A program made the position numbers and the translations under genes. Positions 27,467 through 37,142 of a stretch of DNA of 64,000 nt are shown in pieces. The notes under the pieces were generated by a model. The model saw nothing but the letters and a program-made list of their open reading frames with translations. It was not told where the DNA came from and did not search any database. Source of the stretch: Roseateles sp. SL47 (lineage in GTDB: Bacteria > Pseudomonadota > Gammaproteobacteria > Burkholderiales > Burkholderiaceae_C); assembly GCF_026625885.1 (NCBI RefSeq), contig NZ_CP113068.1, positions 2,108,001 to 2,172,000 on the forward strand. The letters are read 5' to 3'. The first letter of the stretch is position 1; the number at the start of each line of letters is the position of its first letter.

Positions 27467-27736
27467 ATGAAACTGCTGTTCTGGGTGCTGGTCCTGGCGC
27501 TGTTCTTCTTTGTGCTGGGCTTCAAGCGCGGGCGGCCGGACCGTTCCACGGCCCCACCCGCCCCATCACCGTCGCAGCGGCCAGTGGCCGCCCCTGCGGC
27601 CGAGCCGCCGCCGGAAGACATGGTGTCGTGCGCCGAATGCGGGACCCATCTGCCCATCAGCGAATCGCTGCCCGGCCGCGGAGGTCACTTCTGCTGCGCG
27701 GACCATCGCGTCCGTTTCGAGGCTCGGTTGGGCTGA
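27467..27736 (+). CDS. PP0621-family small membrane protein with zinc-ribbon tail
   Basis: 89 residues. One N-terminal transmembrane helix (LLFWVLVLALFFFVLGF), a Pro/Ala linker and a C-terminal CAECGTHLPISES ... CCADH metal-binding segment. This is the PP0621 family, usually found beside pilS-pilR. Function unknown. Confidence 0.82.
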   Translation: MKLLFWVLVLALFFFVLGFKRGRPDRSTAPPAPSPSQRPVAAPAAEPPPEDMVSCAECGTHLPISESLPGRGGHFCCADHRVRFEARLG

Positions 27737-27754
27737 GCCCCGGCGCACACCGAC

Positions 27755-29449
27755 ATGCCGTTTTCCGACACCACCTCGCGCGCCGCCGGCATCAGCACCA
27801 TCCAGCGCCTCTACCGCGCCTTCATGGGGGCGCGTGCAACCTTGAGCCTGGCCCTGCTGGCCACCCAGTCGCTGGCCAGCCTGATGGGCGCACGTCCCAA
27901 CAGCTGGGCTGCCTGGCTGTCGCTGGTGTATGGGGTGCAGGCGGTGCTGGCCTGGATCCTGCCCCGCTGGTTTGGTGGCGGCAGCTGGCCACCGACCCCC
28001 GACCGCCAATCGCTGAGCTGGCGGCAGATCGTCCTGAGCATCGGCGTGGACCTGGTGCTTTTCAGCCTGCTGCAATGGCTGGACCCGGGGGGGCTCAGTT
28101 ACGGCGCGCTACTGTTCATGCCGGTGCTGATGGCGGGCGCGCTGTTGCCCCGCCTGCCGGCGCTGGCCTGTGCCGCCTTGGCCAGCCTTCAGTTGCTGGC
28201 CGTGGCCGTCTGGGCCGTGATGCTCGGGCTGGACGGGGGGCTTCGCATCAGCCAGGGCGGCTTGTTCGGCGTCGGTCTGTTTGTGGTGTCCTTGCTGGCG
28301 AACGAACTGGCCAGCCGCCTGGCGCGCGAAGAACGTGCCGCGCGGGGCAGCCTGGAATATGCCCGGCAGCAGGCCGATCTCAATCGCCTGGTGATTGAAG
28401 AAATGGATGAGGGCGTGCTGGTGGCGGACCGTCGTGGCCTGGTGCGCACCGCCAACCCCGCCGCCCGTGCGCTGCTGGCGGAAGGCGCCACGCTGCGCCC
28501 CGGCCCCTTCCGCCTGGACACCACACCCACCTGGGCACCTTTGCTGCGTGCGCTCACCCAGGCCTACAGCGAACACAGCTGGCCCGATGCGGGCCGCGAT
28601 GTGCTGCTGGACTTCGGCGGCGGGTTGCAGCGCTCCTTGCATGTCCGCATGCGCTTCACGCTGCGGCCGCTGGATGGTGATGACCTGTGTGTGCTGTTCA
28701 TCGAGGACAACCGCCATCTCGAAGCCCGCAACCGCCAGGAGAAACTGGCGGCGATGGGGCGTGTGTCGGCCGGCATCGCGCATGAAATCCGCAATCCGCT
28801 CACCGCCATTGCCCAGGCCAACGCGCTGCTGGAAGAAGACTGCGCCGGCCAGCCGCGTCTGGAGCAACTGACCCGCATGGTGGCCAGCAATGTGGAGCGG
28901 CTCAAACGCATCGTGGATGACGTCATGGAAGTCGCACCGGGCATCACCTCCGCCTCACAGATGCTGTTGCTGGCACCGCTGGTGCGTGAATATTGCGCGG
29001 ACTGGGCCGCCACGCAGCGTCTGCCCAAGGACGACAGCAGCCCGTTGCGGATCGACATCGCCCCGGAAGATGCAGCGGTGAGTTTCGACCCCGAGCATCT
29101 GCGCCGCATCCTCATCAACCTGCTGGACAACGGCCTGCGCCATGCGCGGCCGGCCCCGGCGGCGGTGCGGGTGGAAGTGGCGGCCGAGGGCCCGGAATGG
29201 ATCCGACTGTCGGTCCTGAGCGACGCCGACCCCATCCCCGCCGAGGTAGAACGACACTTGTTCGAACCATTCTTTTCAACCCGAAGCCGGGGAACCGGCC
29301 TGGGCCTGTACATTTGCCGGGAACTCTGCGAGCGTTATGGCGGGCGGATCGACTATCACCGCCTGGATGCCCAGCACATGAACGAATTCCGCCTGCTGCT
29401 GCCGCGCCTCGCCTCCTCTCCTGTCCAAGAAACTGTTCATGAGCGCTGA
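27755..29449 (+). CDS. pilS: Sensor histidine kinase PilS
   Basis: 564 residues. N-terminal membrane domain with about six helices (residues ~30-190), a PAS-like segment (IEEMDEGVLVADRRG), HisKA box RVSAGIAHEIRNPLTAIA and an HATPase domain ending in GTGLGLYICRELCERYGG. PilS phosphorylates PilR to control type IV pilin transcription. It overlaps pilR by 11 bases. Confidence 0.92.
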   Translation: MPFSDTTSRAAGISTIQRLYRAFMGARATLSLALLATQSLASLMGARPNSWAAWLSLVYGVQAVLAWILPRWFGGGSWPPTPDRQSLSWRQIVLSIGVDLVLFSLLQWLDPGGLSYGALLFMPVLMAGALLPRLPALACAALASLQLLAVAVWAVMLGLDGGLRISQGGLFGVGLFVVSLLANELASRLAREERAARGSLEYARQQADLNRLVIEEMDEGVLVADRRGLVRTANPAARALLAEGATLRPGPFRLDTTPTWAPLLRALTQAYSEHSWPDAGRDVLLDFGGGLQRSLHVRMRFTLRPLDGDDLCVLFIEDNRHLEARNRQEKLAAMGRVSAGIAHEIRNPLTAIAQANALLEEDCAGQPRLEQLTRMVASNVERLKRIVDDVMEVAPGITSASQMLLLAPLVREYCADWAATQRLPKDDSSPLRIDIAPEDAAVSFDPEHLRRILINLLDNGLRHARPAPAAVRVEVAAEGPEWIRLSVLSDADPIPAEVERHLFEPFFSTRSRGTGLGLYICRELCERYGGRIDYHRLDAQHMNEFRLLLPRLASSPVQETVHER

Positions 29450-31112
29450 TTCCCGACTGCTGGTGGTCGATGACGAACCCGACCTGCGCACCCTCTATGA
29501 GATGACGCTGCTGCGTGAGGGCTTCGCGCTGGACAGCGCCGGCACCGTGGAAGATGCGCTGGCCCATCTGGAGGCCCGCCGCTACGACGCGGTCATCACC
29601 GACATGCGCCTGCCTGACGGCACCGGCCTGGATGTGTTGCGCTGGCTGGAGCAGCGCGGCCGCAGCGAGCGCGCCATCGTCATCACCGCTTACGGCTCGC
29701 CGGAAAATGCGGTGGAAGCCTTGAAGGCCGGCGCCTACGACTATCTGACCAAACCCGTGGACCTGCGCCAGTTCCGCATGGTGGTGGCTTCCGCGCTGGG
29801 CCGTGTGCCGCGGCCGGAATCTTCCGCCTCGACCCTGGCCGCACGGGCTCCGCAAGCGGCCAGCCCAGCCCCGGTGGCGGGCGCTGGCATCGCACCCAGC
29901 GCACCGTCGGCAGCTGCGCCCACCATGTTTGGCGGCCGGTCGCTATCGCCGGGCCCGGTGTCACCCCCCTCCGCGTCGGACAACGACGCCCCCACCGTCA
30001 CGCCCATGGGGGCGGCCATGGTGGAAGCTTCGCGCAAGGCGGCGGTGCCGCGCGGGCGGGTGGCCGCTGCCGGTCCGGTGTCGGCGCTGGAGCGTTTGGT
30101 GGGTGATTCCGCCGCCATGCGCCAGGTGCGGGAACTGATCGAGAAGGTGGCGCGCAGCATGGCGCCGGTGCTGCTCAATGGTGAGTCCGGCACCGGCAAG
30201 GAACTGGTGGCTCGCGCCATCCATGATGTGAGCGCCCGCCGCCCGCAGCCCTTCATCGCGGTGAACTGCGGTGCCATTCCCGAGCAGCTGCTGGAAGCGG
30301 AATTCTTCGGCTACCGCAAGGGCGCCTTCACGGGCGCCACTGAAGACCGCGAAGGCTTCTTCCAGGCGGCCCAGGGCGGCACGCTGTTCCTCGACGAAAT
30401 CGGCGACCTGCCGCTGGCCATGCAGTCCAAGCTGCTGCGGGCCTTGCAGGAACGCTCGGTGAGGCCCGTGGGCGCAGTGGCGGAAATGCCGGTCAATGTC
30501 CGTCTGCTCAGTGCCACCCACAAGGACCTGGCGGCCGAAGTGCTGGGCGGCCGCTTCCGGCAGGATTTGTATTACCGCCTGAACGTCATCCAGATCCGTG
30601 TGCCGCCGCTGCGCGAGCGCATGGAAGATTTGGCCCCGATCAGCGCACGAGTGCTGGAGCGCATCGCCACCGACGCGGGCGTGGACGCGGTTCCGCAACT
30701 GACCGCGCAGGCCCTGGCGGTCCTGGGTCGTTACAGCTTCCCGGGCAACGTGCGCGAGCTGGAGAACCTGCTGCACCGGGCACTCGCCCTCTCCGGCGGT
30801 GATGGCATCGACGTGGCGGACCTCGGCCTGCCCGACACACTGCTTGAAGCCGAAGAAGTGCCGGACCTTGTGGTGGACGCGGCCGACGCGGTGCAAGGCG
30901 TCCCCTTGCCGGCCGAAGCGATCGGCCAGGCGCCGCTGCCTTCGGATCTGGCCGCCTATCTCGACGAGGTGGAAAAGCGACTGCTGCTGCGCGCGCTGGA
31001 GCAGTACCGCAACAACCGGACGGCTGCGGGCGCGAGCCTGGGCTTGTCGCTGCGGCAGATGCGGTACCGCATGGCCCGGTTGGGCATCTCGCTCGGCGGC
31101 GACGAAAGCTGA
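29439..31112 (+). CDS. pilR: Sigma54-dependent response regulator PilR
   Basis: 557 residues. Receiver with phospho-acceptor Asp55 (VITDMRLPDGTG) and TKPVD, an AAA+ domain with Walker A GESGTGKELVAR and the sigma54-contact loop GAFTGAT, Walker B FLDEIGDLP, and a C-terminal Fis-type helix-turn-helix (NRTAAGASLGLSLRQMRYRM). A Pro/Ala linker of about 90 residues (roughly 130-220) makes it longer than usual PilR (about 450). Overlaps pilS. Confidence 0.93.
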   Translation: MSADSRLLVVDDEPDLRTLYEMTLLREGFALDSAGTVEDALAHLEARRYDAVITDMRLPDGTGLDVLRWLEQRGRSERAIVITAYGSPENAVEALKAGAYDYLTKPVDLRQFRMVVASALGRVPRPESSASTLAARAPQAASPAPVAGAGIAPSAPSAAAPTMFGGRSLSPGPVSPPSASDNDAPTVTPMGAAMVEASRKAAVPRGRVAAAGPVSALERLVGDSAAMRQVRELIEKVARSMAPVLLNGESGTGKELVARAIHDVSARRPQPFIAVNCGAIPEQLLEAEFFGYRKGAFTGATEDREGFFQAAQGGTLFLDEIGDLPLAMQSKLLRALQERSVRPVGAVAEMPVNVRLLSATHKDLAAEVLGGRFRQDLYYRLNVIQIRVPPLRERMEDLAPISARVLERIATDAGVDAVPQLTAQALAVLGRYSFPGNVRELENLLHRALALSGGDGIDVADLGLPDTLLEAEEVPDLVVDAADAVQGVPLPAEAIGQAPLPSDLAAYLDEVEKRLLLRALEQYRNNRTAAGASLGLSLRQMRYRMARLGISLGGDES

Positions 31113-31123
31113 TGCTTGTGCGG

Positions 31124-31162
31124 CAGGCGGGCGCCTCTCTCTGACCGCATACCGCCCGCCTG
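31124..31162 (+). terminator. Possible terminator of pilS-pilR
   Basis: CAGGCGGGCG (31124-31133) pairs perfectly with CGCCCGCCTG (31153-31162) around a 19-base loop; TTGTTACT follows. Weak as an intrinsic terminator because the U-run is broken. The following 31163-31400 shows no gene. Confidence 0.5.
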
Positions 31163-31407
31163 TTGTTACTGCGGGAAGGCCCTACATGGGGCTTGTCCTG
31201 ATCAGTTGTGACAAGGCTGCAGTGTCGCCGGATAGCCCCATCGAATCAGCCCCGCGCCAAGCCTTGTTTTGATGCGTGTTTGCGGCCATTTCGGCGCTGC
31301 AGGCCGCGCCAATCCTGGGGCTCCGACATCGATCACCGAATCCATCGGCGATGTGCGGGGACAGGGCTTTTAAGCCTCATCATGCCCAGGTCGATGGAAC
31401 TCCTTTG

Positions 31408-31455
31408 ACGCTATCGGTAGTTGCTTGAAGGTGGGCGACACCCTAGATATAGTGT
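31408..31455 (+). promoter_or_regulatory. nrdA promoter with two NrdR-type boxes
   Basis: ACCCTAGATATAGTGT at 31440-31455 matches 14 of 16 positions of the NrdR box consensus (ACACWATATATWGTGT). A weaker copy ACGCTATCGGTAGTTG at 31408-31423 lies 32 bp upstream, the usual three-turn spacing. A promoter TTGAAG (31425-31430), 17-bp spacer, TATAGT (31448-31453) sits between and under them, so NrdR binding would cover the -10. About 225 bases of leader precede nrdA. Confidence 0.72.
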
Positions 31456-31678
31456 CCAGCATGCTATCCTGCTGACTTCGCAAAACCGCGATGAACGCCT
31501 CCTCCACCGTCTTGTTGATGCCCCCGCGCTGCACGCGCGCTGGCCTTGCAGCGGTGTCGGGATACGGGGCGGGACACCACATCAAACATCACCCCAAAAC
31601 TTGAGACGTCGGCCCGGTCGGGTTGCCCGGGCACGGCGTTGCTTTTTGTTTTTTCGAACCAGAACAGACGAGGATCCC

Positions 31679-34615
31679 ATGCAGACAGTCGCCGTCACAC
31701 CGACCGCCGAAGCGGGCCTGGCGCAGACTCCCCGCGAGTCCGCCCCGATCGCCGCCGGCAGCTACCAGGCTTACCAGATCATTCGCCGCAACGGTGCGGT
31801 GGTGCACTTTGAGCCGAGCAAGGTGGCGGTGGCCATGATGAAGGCCTTCCTGGCGGTGCACGGCACCAGCGGTGCGGCTTCGGCCAGCGTGCGCGAGACC
31901 GTGGATGCCCTGACCGAAGCCGTGGTGCGTGCGCTGGTGCGCTCGCGTCCGGGCGGCGGCACCTTCCATATTGAAGACGTGCAGGACCATGTGGAACTGG
32001 CGCTGATGCGCGGTGGGCACCATGAGGTGGCCCGTGCTTATGTGCTGTACCGCGAACGTCGTTCGCTGGAGCGCAAGCATCAGAGCGAAGTACAGCAGGC
32101 CGCTGTGCTGGAGTCCGGCATCAGCGTGACCGAAAACGGCGCCCGCGTGCCGCTCGACCTGAACAAGCTGTCGGCCCTGATCGTGTCCAGCTGTGAAGGT
32201 CTGGGCGACGACGTCAAGCCCGAGCCGATCCTGGCCGAGACCAAGCGCAACCTGTACGACGGCGTCCCGATGGACGAAGTGCACAAGGCCGCCATCCTGG
32301 CCGCCCGCACGCTGATCGAAAAGGATCCCGGCTACACCCGCGCCACCGCCCGTCTGCTGCTGCATACGATCCGCAAGGAAATCCTGGGCGAGGAAGTGAC
32401 GCAGGCCGAAATGGCCAGCCGTTACGCTGACTATTTCCCGAGCTTCATCAAGAAGGGCGTGCAGGCCGAACTGCTGGACGAGCGTCTGCAGCAATACGAC
32501 CTGGCCAGGCTGGGCGCCGCCCTGAAGGCCGAGCGCGACTTCCAGTTCGACTACCTGGGCCTGCAGACCCTGTTCGACCGCTACTTCCTGCATGTGGACG
32601 GCACCCGCATCGAAATGCCGCAGGCCTTCTTCATGCGCGTGGCCATGGGCCTGGCGCTGAACGAGATCGACCGCGAAGCCCGCGCCATCGAGTTCTATGA
32701 AGTGCTGTCGAGCTTCGACTTCATGTCCAGCACCCCGACGCTGTTCAATTCCGGCACCCGGCGTTCGCAGCTGTCCAGCTGCTACCTGACCACGGTGGCC
32801 GACGACCTGGACGGCATCTACGAAGCGTTGAAGGAAAACGCGCTGCTGTCGAAGTTCGCCGGTGGCCTGGGTAACGACTGGACGCCGGTGCGTGCGCTGG
32901 GTTCCCACATCAAGGGCACCAACGGCAAGAGCCAGGGCGTGGTTCCTTTCCTGAAGGTAGTCAACGACACCGCCGTTGCGGTGAACCAGGGCGGCAAGCG
33001 CAAGGGCGCTGTCTGCGCCTATCTGGAAACGTGGCACCTGGACATCGAAGAGTTCCTGGAACTGCGCAAGAACACCGGTGACGACCGTCGTCGTACCCAC
33101 GACATGAACACGGCGAACTGGATTCCCGACCTGTTCATGAAGCGTGTGATTGAAGGCGGCGACTGGACCCTGTTCAGCCCTTCCACCTGCCCGGACCTGC
33201 ACGACCTGTTCGGCCAGGCCTTCGAAACGGCCTATGTCGCCTACGAGGCCAAGGCCGACCGTGGCGAGATCAAGCTCTTCAAGCGCATGCAGGCCCGTGA
33301 CCTGTGGCGCAAGATGCTGACGATGCTGTTCGAAACCGGCCATCCCTGGATCACGTTCAAGGACGCCTGCAACGTGCGCTCGCCGCAGCAGCATGTGGGC
33401 GTGGTGCACTCGTCCAACCTCTGCACCGAGATCACGCTGAACACCAACGACAACGAAATCGCGGTGTGCAACCTGGGTTCGGTCAACCTGGCGCAGCATC
33501 TGAAGGACGGCGAGATCGACCAGGTCAAGCTGAAGAAGACGGTGTCTACCGCCATGCGGATGCTGGACAACGTCATCGACATCAACTACTACGCCGTCAA
33601 GAAGGCACGGGATTCCAACCTGCGTCACCGTCCGGTGGGTCTGGGCATCATGGGCTTCCAGGATGCGCTGTATCAGCTGCGCGTGCCCTACGCCTCGCAA
33701 GCGGCGGTGGAATTTGCCGACCGTTCGATGGAAGCCGTCTGCTACCACGCCTACTGGGCGTCCACCGACCTGGCTGCCGAGCGGGGCCGCTACAGCAGCT
33801 ACCGTGGTTCGCTGTGGGACCGCGGCATCCTGCCGATCGACTCGCTGAACCTGCTGGCCGAAGCCCGAGGCGGTTATGTGGATGTGGACCGTTCCGCCAC
33901 CCTGGACTGGGACAGCCTGCGCGCCAAGATCGCCCGTGACGGCATGCGCAACAGCAATTGCGTGGCCATCGCTCCGACCGCGACCATCTCCAACATCATC
34001 GGTGTGGACGCGTCGATCGAGCCTTGCTTCGGCAACCTGTCGGTCAAGTCCAACCTGTCCGGCGAGTTCACCGTGGTGAATGAGTGCCTGGTCCGCGACC
34101 TGAAGAAGCTGGGCCTGTGGGACGACGTGATGGTCATGGACCTGAAGCACTTCGACGGTTCCCTGCGCCGCATTGACCGCGTGCCGGATGAGCTCAAGCA
34201 GCTCTACGCCACCGCTTTTGAAGTTGACACGGTCTGGCTGGTGGAGGCCGCTGCGCGTCGCCAGAAGTGGATCGACCAGGCGCAGAGCCTGAACATCTAC
34301 ATGGCCGGCGCATCGGGCAAGCGTCTGGACGAGACCTACAAGCTGGCCTGGCAGCGTGGCCTCAAGACGACCTATTACCTGCGCACCATGGGCGCCACAC
34401 ACGCCGAGAAGAGCACGGTGCAAAACGCCGGCCAGCTCAACTCGGTGAGCAGCTCGGTGGGTGGCCTGCATGCGGCGCCGGTCGCTGCTGCGATGGCACC
34501 GGTGGCGGTGGCCGCTGTCGAGACCTCGGTCTCGCCGCTGATCGACACCAACACACCGGCCACCGACGTCAAGTTCTGCGCGATTGACGACCCGGGTTGC
34601 GAAGCCTGCCAGTAA
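31679..34615 (+). CDS. nrdA: Class Ia ribonucleoside-diphosphate reductase, alpha subunit
   Basis: 978 residues from ATG 31679 (GAGG ribosome-binding site 5 bases upstream); the longer frame to 31421 reads through the promoter. Reduces NDPs to dNDPs. It has an N-terminal ATP cone (IIRRNGAVVHFEPSKV to AYVLYRERR), a second cone-like stretch (VTENGARVPLDLNKL), then the barrel with SSTPTLFNSGTRRSQLSSCYL (active-site Cys), LCTEITLNT and NLGSVNL. The C-terminal CEAC pair is the redox shuttle. Two cones, as in P. aeruginosa NrdA, indicate dATP control. Confidence 0.95.
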   Translation: MQTVAVTPTAEAGLAQTPRESAPIAAGSYQAYQIIRRNGAVVHFEPSKVAVAMMKAFLAVHGTSGAASASVRETVDALTEAVVRALVRSRPGGGTFHIEDVQDHVELALMRGGHHEVARAYVLYRERRSLERKHQSEVQQAAVLESGISVTENGARVPLDLNKLSALIVSSCEGLGDDVKPEPILAETKRNLYDGVPMDEVHKAAILAARTLIEKDPGYTRATARLLLHTIRKEILGEEVTQAEMASRYADYFPSFIKKGVQAELLDERLQQYDLARLGAALKAERDFQFDYLGLQTLFDRYFLHVDGTRIEMPQAFFMRVAMGLALNEIDREARAIEFYEVLSSFDFMSSTPTLFNSGTRRSQLSSCYLTTVADDLDGIYEALKENALLSKFAGGLGNDWTPVRALGSHIKGTNGKSQGVVPFLKVVNDTAVAVNQGGKRKGAVCAYLETWHLDIEEFLELRKNTGDDRRRTHDMNTANWIPDLFMKRVIEGGDWTLFSPSTCPDLHDLFGQAFETAYVAYEAKADRGEIKLFKRMQARDLWRKMLTMLFETGHPWITFKDACNVRSPQQHVGVVHSSNLCTEITLNTNDNEIAVCNLGSVNLAQHLKDGEIDQVKLKKTVSTAMRMLDNVIDINYYAVKKARDSNLRHRPVGLGIMGFQDALYQLRVPYASQAAVEFADRSMEAVCYHAYWASTDLAAERGRYSSYRGSLWDRGILPIDSLNLLAEARGGYVDVDRSATLDWDSLRAKIARDGMRNSNCVAIAPTATISNIIGVDASIEPCFGNLSVKSNLSGEFTVVNECLVRDLKKLGLWDDVMVMDLKHFDGSLRRIDRVPDELKQLYATAFEVDTVWLVEAAARRQKWIDQAQSLNIYMAGASGKRLDETYKLAWQRGLKTTYYLRTMGATHAEKSTVQNAGQLNSVSSSVGGLHAAPVAAAMAPVAVAAVETSVSPLIDTNTPATDVKFCAIDDPGCEACQ

Positions 34616-34787
34616 GCAGTTGTTGAAGGCCTGACAAGTTCAGCAAGGCTGCCGCGAGATGCATGAATCATCTGCGGCAAGCCTTGCCGAAAAACCGGGC
34701 CGACGCTCGCGATGCGAGTGTTCATCGATGTTCTCGGCCGTTGTCTGTTTGACGGGAAGCTTCCGAAAGCATCGATGAGCACTTGAT

Positions 34788-34810
34788 GGCAGATCGCCGA
34801 TCTGCCTTTT
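34788..34810 (+). terminator. Hairpin with U-run between nrdA and nrdB
   Basis: GGCAGATC / GATCTGCC, an 8-bp stem with a 3-base loop, followed by TTTT. It lies in the 338-base gap between nrdA (stop 34615) and nrdB (start 34954), and could end or attenuate read-through, giving more NrdA than NrdB mRNA. A TGTGTT-TG-AACACA palindrome follows at 34905-34918. I see no gene in this gap. Confidence 0.7.
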
Positions 34811-34953
34811 CACCGCCATTTCAACGGTGTCTGCGCGCCTCCTCGGAAGCGAAATGCGATGCGGACCAGCAACAGGGAAGTGGCGCTGAAGTCAAGAAGT
34901 CCTTTGTGTTTGAACACAACACTCCGATAATCCGCGACGATAGGAAGACCACC

Positions 34954-36141
34954 ATGTTGGTTTGGGAAGAAGACCGTAAACCTTCGAGCAGCGCGCCGGC
35001 CTCCGGTGCATCGATTCACGCAGCGACCATGAGCACCATGGACGCCGCGCGTCAGTCCGTCGCTTCGAATGTTCCTTCGAGCGCCGGTACTGCAGCATCG
35101 ACTGACAGCACCCAGGCCAGCACCCGACGTGTCAACGTCGCGGACAAACGCATCATCAATGGCCAGACCGACGTCAACCAGCTTGTGCCGTTCAAGTACA
35201 AGTGGGCGTGGGAGAAGTACCTGGCCACCTGCGCCAATCACTGGATGCCGCAGGAAGTGAACATGTCCCGCGACATCGCCCTCTGGAAAGACCCCAACGG
35301 TCTGACCGAGGACGAGCGGCGCATCATCAAGCGCAACCTCGGTTTCTTCGTGACTGCGGATTCGCTGGCGGCCAACAACATCGTGCTGGGCACCTATCGC
35401 CACATCACCGCTCCTGAAGCTCGCCAGTTCCTGCTGCGCCAGGCGTTTGAGGAAGCCATCCACACCCACGCGTATCAGTACATCGTGGAGTCGCTGGGCC
35501 TGGATGAGAGCGAGATCTTCAACGCCTATCACGAGGTGAAGTCGATCCGCGACAAGGATGAGTTCCTCATCCCTTTCATCGACGCGATCATGGATCCCAA
35601 CTTCGTCACCGGCACGCTGGAGGCGGACCAGACCTTGCTGAAGTCGCTGATCGTGTTTGCCTGCCTGATGGAAGGCCTGTTCTTCTACGTCGGCTTCACG
35701 CAGATTCTGGCGCTGGGCCGCCAGAACAAGATGACCGGCGCCGCCGAGCAGTATCAATACATCCTGCGCGACGAATCCATGCACTGCAACTTCGGCATTG
35801 ATCTGATCAATCAGATCAAGCTGGAGAATCCGCACCTGTGGACCCCCGAGTTCCGTGCCGACATCAAGCAACTGTTTGAGGAGGCCGTGGAGCTGGAATA
35901 TCGCTACGCCGAAGACACCATGCCGCGCGGCGTGCTGGGTCTGAATGCAGCGATGTTCAAGGGCTACCTGCGCTATATCGCGAACCGTCGCGCGACTCAA
36001 ATCGGCCTGGAGGCGCTCTTCCCGAATGAAGAGAACCCCTTCCCGTGGATGAGCGAGATGATCGACTTGAAGAAGGAGCGCAACTTCTTCGAGACCCGCG
36101 TGATCGAATACCAATCGGGTGGTGCTCTGTCCTGGGACTGA
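34954..36141 (+). CDS. nrdB: Ribonucleoside-diphosphate reductase, beta subunit
   Basis: 395 residues from ATG 34954 ([19 protein letters not shown] ribosome-binding site). Holds the diiron-tyrosyl radical. The four-helix bundle ligands appear as [22 protein letters not shown] (iron-ligand Glu/His and the radical Tyr), [12 protein letters not shown] and [10 protein letters not shown]. The first ~55 residues are Ser/Ala-rich and poorly conserved. An upstream in-frame ATG at 34783 is less likely because it reads over the hairpin. Confidence 0.95.
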   Translation: MLVWEEDRKPSSSAPASGASIHAATMSTMDAARQSVASNVPSSAGTAASTDSTQASTRRVNVADKRIINGQTDVNQLVPFKYKWAWEKYLATCANHWMPQEVNMSRDIALWKDPNGLTEDERRIIKRNLGFFVTADSLAANNIVLGTYRHITAPEARQFLLRQAFEEAIHTHAYQYIVESLGLDESEIFNAYHEVKSIRDKDEFLIPFIDAIMDPNFVTGTLEADQTLLKSLIVFACLMEGLFFYVGFTQILALGRQNKMTGAAEQYQYILRDESMHCNFGIDLINQIKLENPHLWTPEFRADIKQLFEEAVELEYRYAEDTMPRGVLGLNAAMFKGYLRYIANRRATQIGLEALFPNEENPFPWMSEMIDLKKERNFFETRVIEYQSGGALSWD

Positions 36142-36316
36142 TGAAGTCCAAGGCCGGAGCAACCCCTGAACTGTTGACTGTTTGACTGTAGAAAAGAGAT
36201 CAAGATTGGCGATGCAATTCACCGACCGACATAGAAGCGGCGGCCTTGCATCGCACCCTGATTCATTGCACCGTGGCGAACTCCCTCGACTCATGGGCAA
36301 TGAATACCTGCACTGG

Positions 36317-36332
36317 CAACAACCGGTTGTTG
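36317..36332. promoter_or_regulatory. Perfect 16-bp palindrome upstream of the histone-like gene
   Basis: CAACAACCGGTTGTTG is a perfect palindrome, 40 bases before the start codon of the histone-like gene. It may be an operator or an RNA hairpin in the leader. The rest of the 230-base gap after nrdB holds no gene. Confidence 0.6.
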
Positions 36333-36371
36333 ACGGGCAGGGCTATTTCCACTTGATCAAGGAGAACTGAA

Positions 36372-37022
36372 ATGGCAACTGCGAAGAAGGCCGCTCCGGC
36401 CAAGAAGGCCGCCCCGGCAAAGAAGGCTGCGGCGAAGAAGGCAGCTCCGGCTGCAAAGAAGGCCGCTCCGGCGAAGAAGGCAGCTCCGGCTGCTAAGAAG
36501 GCCGCTCCGGCCAAGAAGGCAGCTCCGGCCGCCAAGAAGGCCGCTCCGGCCAAGAAGGCAGCTGCAGCGAAGAAGGCTGCTCCGGCGAAGAAGGCTGCTG
36601 CTGCCAAGAAGGCTGCTCCGGCTGCGAAGAAGGTTGTGGCCAAGAAGGCTGCACCGGCCAAGAAGGCCGCTGCTCCCAAGAAGGCTGCTCCTGCCAAGAA
36701 GGCTGCCGCTCCTGCGAAGAAGGCCTCCGCTGCCAAGAAGCCGCCGATCAAGGCTGTTGCCAAGGCTGCCAAGCCGGCCGCTAAGCCTGCTGCGAAGCCG
36801 GCTGCCAAGAAGGCCACCGCTGCCAAGCCCGCTGCCAAGGCTTCCAAGCCTGCTGCGAAGCCGGCCGCCAAGAAGGCCTCTGCCAAGAAGGCTGCTGCCA
36901 AGCCTGCCGCTGCCCCTGCGCCTGCTGCCGCTGCGAAGCCCGCCGCTGCTCCTGCGCCTGCCGCAAAGACCGCGCTGAGCCCGCAAGCCGCTTGGCCGTT
37001 CCCGACGGGCAACAAGCCCTGA
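36372..37022 (+). CDS. Histone H1-like lysine/alanine repeat DNA-binding protein
   Basis: 216 residues, almost wholly repeats of AAPAKKA and AAKPAAK types, like the C-terminal tail of eukaryotic histone H1 and bacterial AlgP/BpH1-type proteins. Very basic and predicted disordered; binds and compacts DNA without sequence preference. Start ATG 36372 with AAGGAG ribosome-binding site. The repeat number is likely variable between strains. Ends with AAWPFPTGNKP, a conserved tail, and a strong terminator. Confidence 0.9.
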   Translation: MATAKKAAPAKKAAPAKKAAAKKAAPAAKKAAPAKKAAPAAKKAAPAKKAAPAAKKAAPAKKAAAAKKAAPAKKAAAAKKAAPAAKKVVAKKAAPAKKAAAPKKAAPAKKAAAPAKKASAAKKPPIKAVAKAAKPAAKPAAKPAAKKATAAKPAAKASKPAAKPAAKKASAKKAAAKPAAAPAPAAAAKPAAAPAPAAKTALSPQAAWPFPTGNKP

Positions 37023-37039
37023 GCGACCTGCGCTAAATG

Positions 37040-37074
37040 AAACCCGGCCTTTGATATAAGGCCGGGTTTTTTTT
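37040..37074 (+). terminator. Strong Rho-independent terminator of the histone-like gene
   Basis: A 12-bp stem AAACCCGGCCTT / AAGGCCGGGTTT with a 6-base loop and a run of eight T, about 18 bases after the stop codon. Confidence 0.95.
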
Positions 37075-37081
37075 GCCCCCG

Positions 37082-37108
37082 GTTTGGCTGGCCTAGGGCC
37101 AGCCAAAC
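37082..37108. other. Perfect 12-bp hairpin
   Basis: GTTTGGCTGGCC and GGCCAGCCAAAC pair around a TAG loop. It has no T-run, and sits at the left edge of the 110-bp repeat region. It may be an intergenic palindromic element. Confidence 0.7.
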
Positions 37109-37142
37109 ACGCCCCCCAAGGGGGCTGGGCCGACCTTGGGGC

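Noticed and set aside
31589..34471. A 960-codon minus-strand frame
   Set aside because: Entirely antisense to nrdA, His/Gln-rich and without motifs.
34783..34953. Longer nrdB start
   Set aside because: It would translate through a terminator-like hairpin; ATG 34954 has a good ribosome-binding site.
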